Source: Halopseudomonas xinjiangensis (lineage in GTDB: Bacteria > Pseudomonadota > Gammaproteobacteria > Pseudomonadales > Pseudomonadaceae). From it: 64,000 bases of DNA. Shown piece by piece: positions 36,363 to 45,605 of the stretch. Below the pieces are notes generated by a model that saw nothing but the letters and a program-made list of their open reading frames with translations, was not told where the DNA came from and searched no databases. The DNA is taken from assembly GCA_011050525.1 (NCBI GenBank), contig DRFO01000004.1:52550-116549 (forward strand). Reading direction: 5' to 3'. The position numbers and the translations under genes are program-made. Position 1 is the stretch's first letter, and each line of letters begins with the position of its first letter.

Positions 36363-37187
36363 ATGGATAGCAAAATAGATAGAGCGCTTAATATGGATAT
36401 CATTGCTTTCGGCGCGGCCGTTTTCGATCTTGATTGGGTCATGGCGCGCACTGCCGGATTGCACAGCGCAGCTTGGAAGCAATTATTCGACGATTATCTC
36501 GCCGGTCGCGCGGCCATCCCCGGCGAACCCTTCCATCCATTTGACGCCCATGCCGATATGTTTCGCTATGTAGACGGTCAGTTTCGCGTTGACGCGGTGC
36601 GCCGTTTCCTTGGTTCCCGCGCCATCAATCTGCCCGAAGGCCAGTCTGCCGATGCGCCTGGCCAGGAGACGATCTTCGCTTTGGCGAATCTCAAGCACAC
36701 CCTGTATTGCGAATTGATGGAGCAGACCGGAATCAAGGCCTTCGACAGTACTATTCCGGTGCTGCAACTGTTGAGATTGGCAGGCTTGAAAACGGCGCTG
36801 GTGTCCACCCATGCCTGTGGCGCGGTAATGCTGGATGCTATCGGCCTGAGTGCATTCTTTGACAGCTGCGTGGATGGCGCCGTTTCCGACCGCCAACAGC
36901 TTCGGAGTAAACCCCATCCGGATGCTTTCCTGGCGGCGGCGGAACTGCTTGGGGTGGCGCCGGCCCAGGCAATTGCCGTCGAGGACGGACCGCTGGGAAT
37001 AGCAGCCGCCAAGGCAGCGGGCTATGGGCTGGTTATTGGTATCGATCATACTGGCAAGCAGTCGGTGCATTTGCTGGAGCACGGAGCGGATCGGGTTTTT
37101 GATGACATTGGCGACTGGGCGACGCGATACGAAACGATGGGTCATGCTTCATGCAATAGGCACACCAAAACAGCCCATGGAAGATAA
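36363..37187 (+). CDS. HAD-superfamily hydrolase, beta-phosphoglucomutase-like
   Basis: The 274-residue protein has the HAD motifs of the beta-phosphoglucomutase group. These are AAVFDLDWVMA (motif I, both Asp present but Gly replaced by Trp), VSTHACG (motif II), RSKPHPDAF (motif III Lys) and AVEDGPLGIAAAKAAG (motif IV). The cap includes AGLHSAAWKQLFDDYL, close to the beta-PGM pattern. It could interconvert beta-glucose 1-phosphate and glucose 6-phosphate or be a sugar phosphatase. No trehalose or maltose phosphorylase is adjacent. The phosphorylase-like gene lies about 800 bases away on the other strand. Starts at 36300, 36363 and 36393 are all possible. 36363 is chosen for its GCAGGTG upstream. 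Confidence 0.72.
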   Translation: MDSKIDRALNMDIIAFGAAVFDLDWVMARTAGLHSAAWKQLFDDYLAGRAAIPGEPFHPFDAHADMFRYVDGQFRVDAVRRFLGSRAINLPEGQSADAPGQETIFALANLKHTLYCELMEQTGIKAFDSTIPVLQLLRLAGLKTALVSTHACGAVMLDAIGLSAFFDSCVDGAVSDRQQLRSKPHPDAFLAAAELLGVAPAQAIAVEDGPLGIAAAKAAGYGLVIGIDHTGKQSVHLLEHGADRVFDDIGDWATRYETMGHASCNRHTKTAHGR

Positions 37188-37193
37188 ATATCA

Positions 37194-37225
37194 AAGTTCT
37201 GGCTGTAGCCCAGAACTTCTTTCGC
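37194..37225 (+). terminator. Probable terminator after the HAD gene
   Basis: AAGTTCTGG (37194-37202) pairs with CCAGAACTT (37210-37218), followed by CTTTCG. The stem is nine perfect pairs but the T-run is poor. It lies seven bases after the HAD stop codon. Confidence 0.5.
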
Positions 37226-37405
37226 AGCGGGAAGTCCCACCCGAAGAGCCTGATTCTTCAGCGGCTCGTCAAGACAGCTCAAGTTGTTTCACATCAACTT
37301 TTTCTGATCAGAAGGCCAGCAGGCAGACGTAGGCCAAGCAGTCGACGGAACGATAGGAAACGAGCGGAGCATAGCGACTTTTTCGCAACCCAGAAGGATT
37401 TTGGT

Positions 37406-38176
37406 ATGTTCGACTTTAAAACTGTAGATGCTCAGGTGGTCTGCCGCCTGGCGTCAGATATGGACAAGAATGGCTATGCTGTTTTGCCCAATGCGCTCTC
37501 CCCCGAAGACCTGCAGTCAGCCCGTCACTATATAAATGACCAAGCCAGCCTGCGCGACAACGAATATTTTGCTGTGCACGGAATCGAAGCAATGGAGGAC
37601 AGCCTGTTCGGAAGCCTGGGCGCCTCGCCCGCGTTCAGGCAATTGCTGGCCGAACTGTATGAAATTGTCACTGGCGAAGCTCCAGCTATCGACGAGCGGA
37701 TTTTTCCAGTCATCCGCTGCCTGGAAGGGCAGACTGGCCTCAAGGAATCGCATTTCTACCACTTCGACGCGACTGCGGTAACGGCGCTCGCCCCGGTCGT
37801 CATTCCCGTTGAAGGTGAGCATTGTGGTGATCTGATCATGTTCCCCAATATCCGGAACATACGTTCCAGCGCGATCTACAACATCGTTGAAAAGGCCATT
37901 CTGCACAATTCGATGAGCAAGAAGATCTGCGCCTTTGGGGTTCGGAGGGGCTGGCTGCATCCAATAAGAATCAAGCTGGTTCCGGGGAATCTATATCTGT
38001 TCTGGGGCTACCGGTCACTGCATTGCAACGACCAGTGCGACCCTACAATGAGGCGCGCGACGGGGTTGTATCATTTCGGCAATCCGCATCGTGAAAGTAT
38101 TCTAGCCCGGAAATTTCTGGGTTCGAACAAGCGCAAGGCCAAGCTGGACGAGAACGGCCTACGGCCAGTCGTATAA
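37406..38176 (+). CDS. PhyH-like putative 2-oxoglutarate/Fe(II) dioxygenase
   Basis: The 256-residue product opens like phytanoyl-CoA dioxygenases (MDKNGYAVLPNALSPEDLQSA). It shows a possible iron-binding HxD at HFD (about 114-116, in FYHFDATAV), a distal His in YRSLHCNDQ and an Arg shortly after (MRRATGLYHF), the order expected for this fold. Overall similarity to named enzymes is too low to give a substrate. AAGGA precedes the ATG. The gene stands alone, 218 bases after the HAD gene, and shares a terminator region with the convergent SDR gene. Alternatives are a catalytically dead PhyH-fold protein. Confidence 0.5.
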   Translation: MFDFKTVDAQVVCRLASDMDKNGYAVLPNALSPEDLQSARHYINDQASLRDNEYFAVHGIEAMEDSLFGSLGASPAFRQLLAELYEIVTGEAPAIDERIFPVIRCLEGQTGLKESHFYHFDATAVTALAPVVIPVEGEHCGDLIMFPNIRNIRSSAIYNIVEKAILHNSMSKKICAFGVRRGWLHPIRIKLVPGNLYLFWGYRSLHCNDQCDPTMRRATGLYHFGNPHRESILARKFLGSNKRKAKLDENGLRPVV

Positions 38177-38183
38177 CGAATGC

Positions 38184-38210
38184 AGCCCAGGAACAACCCT
38201 GGGCTGATCG
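38184..38210. terminator. Bidirectional intrinsic terminator
   Basis: AGCCCAGG (38184-38191) pairs with CCTGGGCT (38198-38205) between two convergent genes. A modest T-rich tail follows on the plus strand (GATCGTTT). Confidence 0.65.
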
Positions 38211-38212
38211 TT

Positions 38213-38902
38213 TCAATGGACCGCTGGCGTGGGCCTGACCAGTATCTCGTTCACGTCCACATGGGATGGCTGCGACAGGGCATAGACTACCGCTCTGGCT
38301 ATGTCTTCAGGATTCAGTGCGTTGGGCGGCGTTTCATCAAAAAAGGCTGTATCGACCATTCCGGGTTCGATCAGCGTGACGCGAATCCCGCTGCCGCGAA
38401 TCTCCTCACGCAAGCCATAGCCTATCGCTGACACGGCCCACTTGGTGGCGCTGTACATGGAGCCTGGAATGGTCACCCGCCCCGCTGCGGAGCCGGTGAT
38501 CAGCACATGTCCCTGGCTTTTGCGCAAGGCGGGCAGACAGGCCTGCACCGTTTGCCCGACGCCCAGTATGTTGGTCAGTATCATGTCCTTCCATACCTCC
38601 GGGCTCGCTTCGCTGAAACCGCCCGGTTCGCCACCGCGACCGGCATTGGCGTACACCGCGTCCAGCTGTCCAAACACGTCCAGACATCGACTGACCATGT
38701 TCGTCTGATCATGCATGTCCTGCACATCGCACGGCACTGCCAGCACGCGCTCGTCACCACCCAGCTCGCCCTGCAGTTTTTGCAGCTTGTCCTGCGAGCG
38801 CGCCGCCAGCACCAGCCTGTATCCAGCCTGGGCCGCTGCCCGGGCGGTCGCCTCGCCGATGCCCGACGATGCGCCGGTAATCAATAGAACAGGATCTGCC
38901 AT
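38213..38902 (-). CDS. Short-chain dehydrogenase/reductase
   Basis: The 229-residue protein is a classical SDR. The cofactor motif is TGASSGIGEATARAA at about 8-22, NAGRGGEPGG marks the central strand, and the catalytic Ser, Tyr and Lys lie in ITGSAAGR and YSATKWAVSA. The first-strand end (LAARSQDKL) suggests NADP. The sequence resembles YdfG-like oxidoreductases with broad substrates. It lies 32 bases downstream of the RND permease gene on the same strand and may be cotranscribed with the efflux pair, although no functional link is evident. Confidence 0.85.
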   Translation of the reverse strand: MADPVLLITGASSGIGEATARAAAQAGYRLVLAARSQDKLQKLQGELGGDERVLAVPCDVQDMHDQTNMVSRCLDVFGQLDAVYANAGRGGEPGGFSEASPEVWKDMILTNILGVGQTVQACLPALRKSQGHVLITGSAAGRVTIPGSMYSATKWAVSAIGYGLREEIRGSGIRVTLIEPGMVDTAFFDETPPNALNPEDIARAVVYALSQPSHVDVNEILVRPTPAVH

Positions 38903-38934
38903 AACATATCCTCCAAGTATAGAAGGTTGATGAA

Positions 38935-41900
38935 TCAGGCCAGCGGCCTGGCGACGCGCTGCACCAGCCCCAGCACCACAATCAGGAGTGCTGGCAGGAA
39001 GGTCAGCGTGACCGCCGCTGCACCTACCAGGCCAAACAGCACGATGGCGCCTACACCCCGGTATAATTCCGTGCCCTCCCCAGGGATGAGCACCAGCGGA
39101 GCGAGACCGCAGAGCGTGGTGAGGGTGGTCATCGCAATCGGTCGCAGGCGCGTCTTTACCGCGCTGCGTACCGCCTCGACCAGTGGCATTTTGGCGTCCA
39201 GCAGATTACGCCGTGCCTGGTCCACCACCAGAATGGGGTTGTTCACCACGGTGCCCATCAGGATCAGAAATCCGAGCATGGTGATCATGTCGAACGGCTG
39301 GCTGAGCGGCTGCAACCCTATGTAGGGCAACAAACCACCGACCAGGTTCATTAGTGCCAGTCCCACAATGCCCCCGGCAATGCCGAGCGGAATGGTCGTC
39401 ATGATCAATAACGGATAGCCCCAATGGGCAAAGATGGCGACCAGTAGAAGATAGACAATGGCCACCGCTACTAGAAAATTGCTGCTGAGTGCCTCACGGG
39501 TATCGTTCAGCTGGTCGCTCGCACCAGACAGATCTATCGCCACGTCTGAGGGTAGCTCACCAGCCTCTTCCATCGCGCTGATGAGTTCGGCACGTACCCG
39601 ATCTACCCCCCCTTCCAGAGGAACGTTGGCAGGCGGTATCACGCTCAGGGTTACCGTGCGGCGTCCGTCCACGCGGCGAATGGAACTGGTGTCAACACTC
39701 TCTTCAATGGTGGCGATGGTTTCCAGAGGCAGCGTGGCTCCTTCGGGCGTGCGCAGCAGAAGCCCCGCAACGCTGGCCAATGCGGGTTCTGCGGTTCCTT
39801 CGCCGTACAGATAAATATCGATTTTTTCGTCACCCAGGAAAAAATCGTCTACGTAGGAGCCTTCGGTAAGGGCCGCGATACTGTAGCCAATGGCATCCGG
39901 TGTCAGACCAAGCTCCGCCACCCGGTCCCAGTCGGGGTGAACCTGCACCAGCGGCTGGGCCAGCGTGAGGGTCGAGGGTTGTGCCTGGATGCGCGGGTTG
40001 TCGAAAATCTCCCGCGCGCGGCGGTCGGCAATCTTGGCTGTCTGGTAAACGGCGGCCAGATCCGGGCCGGATATATCGAGATTGATACTGCGGGTCCCAC
40101 CGTCATTACTGGAAATGATCGAGCCCTTTGCGGCAAAGGCGCGCATGCCTGGAAAGCGCTGATAAAAGTCGGTCAGCTCGGTCATCAGCTCATCGATGTG
40201 GGAGGGATCCCTGGTTTCAGTAATGATCCGCAGGGTTTCGGGCTCGACATTCATGCTCATGTAAACCATGGGCGGAATCGAGGTTTCGCCACGTTCATAG
40301 GCGTCGATATCACCGTTCACGTGGGGCAGAAAGTGAGCTTGAACCTCAGTCGCGATGGCTTCCATTGTCTGCAGGCTGTAGCCCGGTGGGGCGTTCATCG
40401 ATGCGAAGGTTTTGGGTTCTTCTCCTTCTGGCAAATATTCAGCCGGAGGCGTCAGAAAAAGGATGATCAGCAGACTGCCGGCAAGGGTGACTGCGATCAC
40501 GGCGCAGCGACGTAGCGGAGTATCCATCAGCCAGTAGATTCCGCCTAGCAGCCGGCTGAAGCGGCCTTTCTGTTCCTTGCGCTCGCCAAAATCGAGCCTG
40601 GCGCTCAAGGTCGGAACCAACGTTGTGGCTGTCAGCATTGAGGCAAGGATCGCGCCGGAAATGGCAATCGCGACGTCGGAATAGAGTTGGCCGGCCTCCT
40701 GCTGAATGAACAGGATCGGCAGAAAGACCAGCACGGTGGTCATGGTCGACGCCAGCACCGCAGGCCATACCTCCCGTACGCCTTGTTGCGCCGCGTCGAA
40801 ACGGTCCAGGCCCTGGCGCCGATAGCGTTCGATGTTCTCCAGAACGACGATGCTGTTGTCAATGGTCATTCCAATGGCGAAGGCTACGCCCGCCAGGGAG
40901 ATGACGTTGATGGTTCGCCCGAATATCGTCAGCCCAAGAAAAGCCGCGATTGCGCAGACCGGGATGCCAATCACGCCGACCAGCGTAGCCTTGGCCGAGC
41001 GCAGAAACAGGAACATCACCAGCGTGGCAAAAACGCCACCAATGGCCAGGTTGGTCCAGACATTTGCTACCGATGCCTCTACGTAGCGGGCATCGTCGGA
41101 ATTGAGTGCCAGGACCAGGCCGGCCGGGTTGAGTAGCTCTGTATTGATCGCCTCGACTTCGTCGAGCATTTGCCGCTTGATGGCGATCACGTTAGAACCG
41201 GTCTGGCGTCGAACCTGCAGTCCGAGCACCGGCTCGCCGTTGAAGGTGTCCAGATTTCGTACCCGCGCGTTGCCGCGACTGACCTCGGCCACATCACTTA
41301 ACCGTATGACGCTGTCACCGTCACGCCGCAGGACCAGTGCCGCCAGATCGGCGGCATTCTCGAATCGCCCTACGGTACGTAGCAGGTAGCGCCTTTTGCC
41401 AGCAGTAACTTCCCCGCCGGACACGTCCTGATTGCGCTCGCGAATGGCGTCCCTAACATCGATGACGCTAAGCCCGCGCTGATTGAGCGCTTCGCTGTCC
41501 AGGTGAACCTGCAACTGCCGATCAACCCCGCCCCCGACTGTCACCTCGGACACGCCAGGCACACTTTCCATGCGAGGCCGCACGCGGTCCTCGACGAAAT
41601 CCTGCATGAGCCTGATATCCAGCTCGCGGGGGTTACCGGGGAGCGTTGCCAGGCGAAAATACATGAAGGCATTGGCGGAAAAGGACGCGGCCACGATGCG
41701 TGGTTCGTCCACGTTACGCGGATAGTCCGATACCTGGCTGAGCGCGTTGTTGACCTCTATGAGCGCTTCGGTGACGTCCGTCCCAAAGGGAAACTCAAGC
41801 TCGATTTCGGCCGAATTGCTGGTCGCGGTGGCCAGCATGCGGGACAGGTTGGGTACGTTGCGCAGGTAACGTTCCTGCTCGATGATAATGTCCTTCTCGA

Positions 41901-42069
41901 TATCCTGCGGCGTCGCGCCCGGCCAGCGGGTTTCCACCGTGATCGTGCGGACTTCGAGGTCAGGGATCATCTGCACCGGGATGCGCAGGGCAGCGGCTAT
42001 TCCCAGAATCGAGATTATCAAGGTGACTACGGCAACGATGATGCCGTGCTGGATGACCTTCGCAAACAT
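38935..42069 (-). CDS. RND-family efflux permease (HAE1/AcrB type)
   Basis: The 1044-residue inner-membrane permease exports drugs or lipophilic compounds by proton antiport in a trimer. The N-terminal helix is followed by TVETRWPGATPQDIEKDI, and helix 4 carries GMTIDNSIVVLENIERYRRQG. There the second Asp of the AcrB Asp-Asp pair is Asn, as in several non-AcrB HAE1 members. Twelve helices and two large periplasmic loops are evident. The permease follows its adaptor gene by two bases. No outer-membrane factor gene is present, so it would borrow a TolC/OprM-type channel. Substrates cannot be predicted. Confidence 0.9.
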   Translation of the reverse strand: MFAKVIQHGIIVAVVTLIISILGIAAALRIPVQMIPDLEVRTITVETRWPGATPQDIEKDIIIEQERYLRNVPNLSRMLATATSNSAEIELEFPFGTDVTEALIEVNNALSQVSDYPRNVDEPRIVAASFSANAFMYFRLATLPGNPRELDIRLMQDFVEDRVRPRMESVPGVSEVTVGGGVDRQLQVHLDSEALNQRGLSVIDVRDAIRERNQDVSGGEVTAGKRRYLLRTVGRFENAADLAALVLRRDGDSVIRLSDVAEVSRGNARVRNLDTFNGEPVLGLQVRRQTGSNVIAIKRQMLDEVEAINTELLNPAGLVLALNSDDARYVEASVANVWTNLAIGGVFATLVMFLFLRSAKATLVGVIGIPVCAIAAFLGLTIFGRTINVISLAGVAFAIGMTIDNSIVVLENIERYRRQGLDRFDAAQQGVREVWPAVLASTMTTVLVFLPILFIQQEAGQLYSDVAIAISGAILASMLTATTLVPTLSARLDFGERKEQKGRFSRLLGGIYWLMDTPLRRCAVIAVTLAGSLLIILFLTPPAEYLPEGEEPKTFASMNAPPGYSLQTMEAIATEVQAHFLPHVNGDIDAYERGETSIPPMVYMSMNVEPETLRIITETRDPSHIDELMTELTDFYQRFPGMRAFAAKGSIISSNDGGTRSINLDISGPDLAAVYQTAKIADRRAREIFDNPRIQAQPSTLTLAQPLVQVHPDWDRVAELGLTPDAIGYSIAALTEGSYVDDFFLGDEKIDIYLYGEGTAEPALASVAGLLLRTPEGATLPLETIATIEESVDTSSIRRVDGRRTVTLSVIPPANVPLEGGVDRVRAELISAMEEAGELPSDVAIDLSGASDQLNDTREALSSNFLVAVAIVYLLLVAIFAHWGYPLLIMTTIPLGIAGGIVGLALMNLVGGLLPYIGLQPLSQPFDMITMLGFLILMGTVVNNPILVVDQARRNLLDAKMPLVEAVRSAVKTRLRPIAMTTLTTLCGLAPLVLIPGEGTELYRGVGAIVLFGLVGAAAVTLTFLPALLIVVLGLVQRVARPLA

Positions 42070-42071
42070 CG

Positions 42072-43157
42072 CTACTGCTCCTGGCCAGCCAGTACTACCT
42101 CGGCGCCTTCGCGCAGGGATTCATTGCCGCGGGACACGACCAGCTCGGAGCCATTCAGCCCTTCGCTGACAAACACCTGATCGCCCGCCGCGCCCGCGAG
42201 CTGGATGCGTTGTTCGGTGACGGTATACACGCCCTCGTTGTCGGCAGGCCGCGCGACCCACGCCGTGATGCGCCCCTCGGGATACCGGTTCACGGCGTCG
42301 CGGTGCACTGACAACGCCTGCTCGTCCTTCACCAGACGCAGGGTGGCTGAAACCGCCATGCCCGGCACCAGTACAAGATTCTCCGGCGGTTTCGCCCTGA
42401 GCAGGAAGGTTCTTGAGCGATCATCTGTTACCGGTAGCCATACGGCTATGTCTGCAAGGGCTGAAATAGTGTCCGACAGCGAATCTATCGATAGCGTTGA
42501 AGCGGCGTTCAAGGTCGCCAGGGCCCGCTGTGGAACCTGAAAGTCCAGGCGTAGCGCGTCGGTGTCCACCAGGGTTAGGACGGGAACGCCGGGTTCGACC
42601 CATTGGCCCACTTCCACTGATCGAGCGCTGACGATACCGCCGATGGGCGCTTCGATGCTGTGTCGATCCACTCGAGCGCGTTGTAACTGTTGCACCGCCG
42701 TAGCGCGCGCCAGGGCAGCTTCGGCTGCACCTCCTTCGCTCTCGCGGCGGCTGACTTCCGTTGCCGCTATGTTGCGTCCGGCTCCCACCGAGCGGGCTTC
42801 CTCGACCAGTCGCCGCGCCTCCGCAAGGCGACTTTCGGCTTCACGGGTTTCAGCTGCGGCACGGTCATGTTCAAAATGCGCCAGCTCATCATCCAGCCGT
42901 AATAACGGATCGCCCTGTTCAACGCGGTCACCGATCTCCACCATGCGCTCCAGCACCAGCCCGGGAATTGAAACCGACACGTCGGAGCGTCGCAGGGCGG
43001 TTGCGGTGCCGTTAAGGGCGATCTCCTCGATAAACGGGCCCGTGGTGACCTTATCCAGCACCACTCGGGGGCGATCCGCGCTGGCCATGGTCGACACCAG
43101 CGTCAACGTCCATAGTGGCATTTGCCACAGCCGAAGGATGTCGGAAGCAAGCAGCAT
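42072..43157 (-). CDS. RND efflux periplasmic adaptor (membrane fusion protein)
   Basis: The 361-residue protein starts with a hydrophobic export segment and then shows the adaptor layout. A beta barrel start (GPFIEEIALNGTATALRRSDVS) is followed by a lipoyl half-motif (GLVLERMVEIGDRVEQGDPLLRLDD), a long alpha-helical hairpin rich in Ala, Glu and Arg (about 95-165), and the second lipoyl half (IEAPIGGIVSARSVEVGQWV). It joins the permease to an outer-membrane channel. The stop is two bases from the permease start. There is no Cys for a lipid anchor, so the N-terminal helix may remain as anchor or be cleaved. Confidence 0.88.
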   Translation of the reverse strand: MLLASDILRLWQMPLWTLTLVSTMASADRPRVVLDKVTTGPFIEEIALNGTATALRRSDVSVSIPGLVLERMVEIGDRVEQGDPLLRLDDELAHFEHDRAAAETREAESRLAEARRLVEEARSVGAGRNIAATEVSRRESEGGAAEAALARATAVQQLQRARVDRHSIEAPIGGIVSARSVEVGQWVEPGVPVLTLVDTDALRLDFQVPQRALATLNAASTLSIDSLSDTISALADIAVWLPVTDDRSRTFLLRAKPPENLVLVPGMAVSATLRLVKDEQALSVHRDAVNRYPEGRITAWVARPADNEGVYTVTEQRIQLAGAAGDQVFVSEGLNGSELVVSRGNESLREGAEVVLAGQEQ

Positions 43158-43287
43158 GTATTGGTTTCCTGTTATCAGCGACTCGGGACGAAAAGCATAG
43201 CGCGTAAGCGGGCCGATTGACCCGATTCCTGTAGCAGAATCGCCCAGGAGTTGTGAAATGGTGTGTCATCGGGCAGATGTAAAAGGC

Positions 43288-43554
43288 TCAGCCGGCGGTC
43301 GAGCCTGAATCGCTGGTCACCTCGTTCTTCTTCGTGCCCCGCACGTTGAGGACGAACAGGCCTATCTGCAGGGCTATGAGGGCGTATGCGTCGGCGTACA
43401 CGCCCCAGATCACCCAGAGAATATTACTCAGAATGAAGCAGTAGAAGCCCCAGCTGCGCTTTCGCTTGGTTTGCGAGCCGATCAGCCAGGCGGCGACAAG
43501 TGTAGCCGCCATGGCAGGCCATTGAACTGCATTGATGATGCTATCGATATCCAT
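43288..43554 (-). CDS. Small three-helix membrane protein, SemiSWEET/PQ-loop-like in appearance
   Basis: The 88-residue product has three hydrophobic segments (about 9-28, 36-52 and 56-74) with short basic loops (GSQTKRKRSWGF). It ends with a charged tail after LFVLNVRGTKKNE. Three-helix proteins with a Trp-Gly pair in helix 2 and a helix 3 ending in Leu-Asn are seen in half-transporter families, which would work as dimers. The similarity is only general. It lies between the RND adaptor and mscS on the same strand, about 95 bases after mscS-proximal sequence. Function is unknown. Confidence 0.55.
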   Translation of the reverse strand: MDIDSIINAVQWPAMAATLVAAWLIGSQTKRKRSWGFYCFILSNILWVIWGVYADAYALIALQIGLFVLNVRGTKKNEVTSDSGSTAG

Positions 43555-43648
43555 GTCTGGTCGGACCGTCGATAGCCACGCGGCGTTCCGTAGGTGCCAG
43601 GATCATTGCTCCGCGAGGCGGGCCTTCAATTCGACAACCGCAAGGCTC

Positions 43649-44524
43649 TTACTCCGGCGCGGCTCTTTTGGACGCGGCTCTTTCGCTCAGAAAGTCATTG
43701 CGTGCAAACACCTCAGACAGAATGGTTTGCTCGATATGGCCCCGCTCGCCGGATCTGGCCGGCACCCGGACGATCAAGTGTATTTCGTTGGCCAGCGGTA
43801 CGTGAATGGTCACCCGGGGGTCGACCGAAGGAGCCTCCAGGCCTCGTTGAGCGCCCACCTTTCTCATGTATTTACGCACTGCCTCCAGATAGGGCGCGCA
43901 TTGCCGAGTGGCGGACTCGAGCAAGGCCTCCTGGGCGGCGCGCCAGTCGTCTTCACGGTTGAACGGCACGGTAAATACGTGGAACTCGAAGGTGTCGGTG
44001 AAGCTTTCGTTGATCACCGGCTCGGAAACGAAGAGCGCATTGGGCAGAACGATCATGCGCCCGGTTCGCTGGTGCATGTGCTTGCCGGGACCTACCTCCA
44101 GAATCGTGGTCGCCAGCAGGCTCTGGTCGATCACGTCCCCGCGAAATTCCTTTACCTGAATGCGGTCGCCCAGATTGAACGAACGTGATCCGCTTTTAAG
44201 CAGCGAACCGGTAAAGCATAGAATCAGTTCCTTGGTCGCCACGACAAAGGCTACGGCAATCGCGACGATCGACAGGGCCAGGGTGCGTAATTCTTCGCCC
44301 CAGATCATTACCAGGCCGAGCAATAGCAGCAGCAGAAAGCCGTTGCGTGAATTCACCAGCCATTTGCCGCGCAGCTCTGCGGACATTACGGTGCGACGGA
44401 TGAACCGGGCCGACAGCGCTCGCAGTACGCCCACCATCAGGATCAACAGCGCCGTGTTGATCAACAACCTGAGCAGGGAGTCAGGGATGGTGATAACAGG
44501 CAGCCAGTCTAGGTTTTCAAACAT
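43649..44524 (-). CDS. MscS-family mechanosensitive channel
   Basis: The 291-residue protein has two or three N-terminal helices, then the MscS pore-like helix and beta domain (FNLGDRIQVKEFRGDVIDQSLLATTILE, with the GDxI/V pattern of the family). A mixed alpha-beta cytoplasmic cage domain runs to the C-terminus. It should open under membrane tension to release solutes during osmotic downshift. The short N-terminus resembles small MscS/YbdG-like members rather than MscK. Conductance type cannot be deduced. It is monocistronic in layout, with about 140 bases between it and the toxin gene. Confidence 0.83.
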   Translation of the reverse strand: MFENLDWLPVITIPDSLLRLLINTALLILMVGVLRALSARFIRRTVMSAELRGKWLVNSRNGFLLLLLLGLVMIWGEELRTLALSIVAIAVAFVVATKELILCFTGSLLKSGSRSFNLGDRIQVKEFRGDVIDQSLLATTILEVGPGKHMHQRTGRMIVLPNALFVSEPVINESFTDTFEFHVFTVPFNREDDWRAAQEALLESATRQCAPYLEAVRKYMRKVGAQRGLEAPSVDPRVTIHVPLANEIHLIVRVPARSGERGHIEQTILSEVFARNDFLSERAASKRAAPE

Positions 44525-44663
44525 CAGGGTTTTGCCTTTCGTCGTCGGTTGCGCCAGATGATCGGCTGCTGATGCCTGCTCGTCAATGTGCCAGTTACGA
44601 TTCAGGAAAACGAGGCAGTCGTCCCCGATTGGGTAGGGTCAGGATAAGCTGCTTGTCGCGAGA

Positions 44664-45131
44664 TTAACGAACGACTTGGAACATCCGGTCATCGTAACGG
44701 AAGTCGAAAACATCTTTTATTTTTACATCTCGAATGGCCGGATGGGCCGGGTTGAGCACCACGTTGCGCTCAAGCGGTAACACCACTGAAGGAACAATCA
44801 GCCCCAGGTGTTTGCCTTCGTGTAGCCAGGCCGAGCCGAAGTCGGCACTGGGGCGATCCGCTGGTAACGAGTCCCAACCTTTCGGTAGTTCATCTTTGGT
44901 TGGCTCCCAGTAAAGGCTCGGGTCGTCGGGCAAGGTGAAGCAGCTGATTTTCATGGGGATTTTTGGTACCCCTGCCTGGTGTACAAAGGTTTCCAGACAG
45001 CAGATCGCCGGCGACAAGCCCATATACACAGCGGGAAGCTCTTCCTCATTCCAGCGACTGCCTTCAAGAGCAGCCCCAATGCCGCTCAGGTCTTGAGCGC
45101 GCTTTTCCTTCGCAATCCGCCAAGCTAACAT
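44664..45131 (-). CDS. RES-domain toxin (NAD+ phosphorylase type)
   Basis: The 155-residue protein shows the RES fold residues: Trp4-Arg5 (LAWRIAKE), Arg26 in GSRWN, Tyr36, Ser40 and Glu47 in VYMGLSPAICCLETFVH. Characterised RES toxins destroy cellular NAD+ and stop growth. The ATG at 45131 shares its A with the TGA stop of the antitoxin gene (TGATG), so translation is coupled. A GTG at 45149 in the same frame is less likely. It is the second gene of a two-gene operon, in the order normal for Xre-RES systems. Confidence 0.88.
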   Translation of the reverse strand: MLAWRIAKEKRAQDLSGIGAALEGSRWNEEELPAVYMGLSPAICCLETFVHQAGVPKIPMKISCFTLPDDPSLYWEPTKDELPKGWDSLPADRPSADFGSAWLHEGKHLGLIVPSVVLPLERNVVLNPAHPAIRDVKIKDVFDFRYDDRMFQVVR

Positions 45132-45598
45132 CAAGCGGCATTGCCCCACTCAATAGCATGAAGTACTCGACGTACCTGCTTTGCTCCCAGCTCGGTATCG
45201 CACAGCGAAAAAGGGCGTTCGCCACCCAAGGAATGGTTAGGTGTAATTAACCATTTGGTAGCCACCTGCGAATCTTCGAATACCTCTTTGGCTAGCAAAG
45301 CCACCTGCAAAAAGCGGTCTATTCTTTCCGAAGCGACCGCGTCGAGACGTTTGCCGTCTTTCACACGACGCTCAATGCTGGAAGAGGAAAGGTTGAGGAT
45401 GGGGCTCAGCTCATGGCGGGGTAATTTAAGCTCTGCCGAGAGCATGGTGATGAAGGCAGAGGGGTAACCCAGCCGAATGACCTTCAAGCGATCAGCGTCA
45501 TTCCAGGCCCCAACTTCTTCGGCTATGTCCCAGAAGTAAAGGTTCGCGTGGCGACGGAGCGCAGCTGTAAATTCGCTGGGGATATCCAAGACCTGCAT
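45131..45598 (-). CDS. Xre/MbcA/ParS-type antitoxin of the RES toxin
   Basis: The 155-residue protein has a degenerate N-terminal Xre-like helix-turn-helix region (about 20-85) and the C-terminal DUF2384 toxin-binding domain. That domain contains AKEVFEDSQVATKWLITPNHSLGGERPFSL (here running across about 110-140), and ends in a helix with VRRVLHAIEW. It neutralises the RES toxin and usually represses its own operon as a complex. The start is MQVLDIPSEF at 45598. The open frame continues to 45721 but crosses the promoter and the next gene. An inverted repeat lies immediately upstream. Confidence 0.87.
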   Translation of the reverse strand: MQVLDIPSEFTAALRRHANLYFWDIAEEVGAWNDADRLKVIRLGYPSAFITMLSAELKLPRHELSPILNLSSSSIERRVKDGKRLDAVASERIDRFLQVALLAKEVFEDSQVATKWLITPNHSLGGERPFSLCDTELGAKQVRRVLHAIEWGNAA

Positions 45599-45605
45599 AG
45601 TTTTC

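Noticed and set aside
38213-38902. The SDR gene as a functional part of the RND efflux operon
   Set aside because: It is close and on the same strand, but SDR genes are not known parts of RND pumps, and chance adjacency is as likely.
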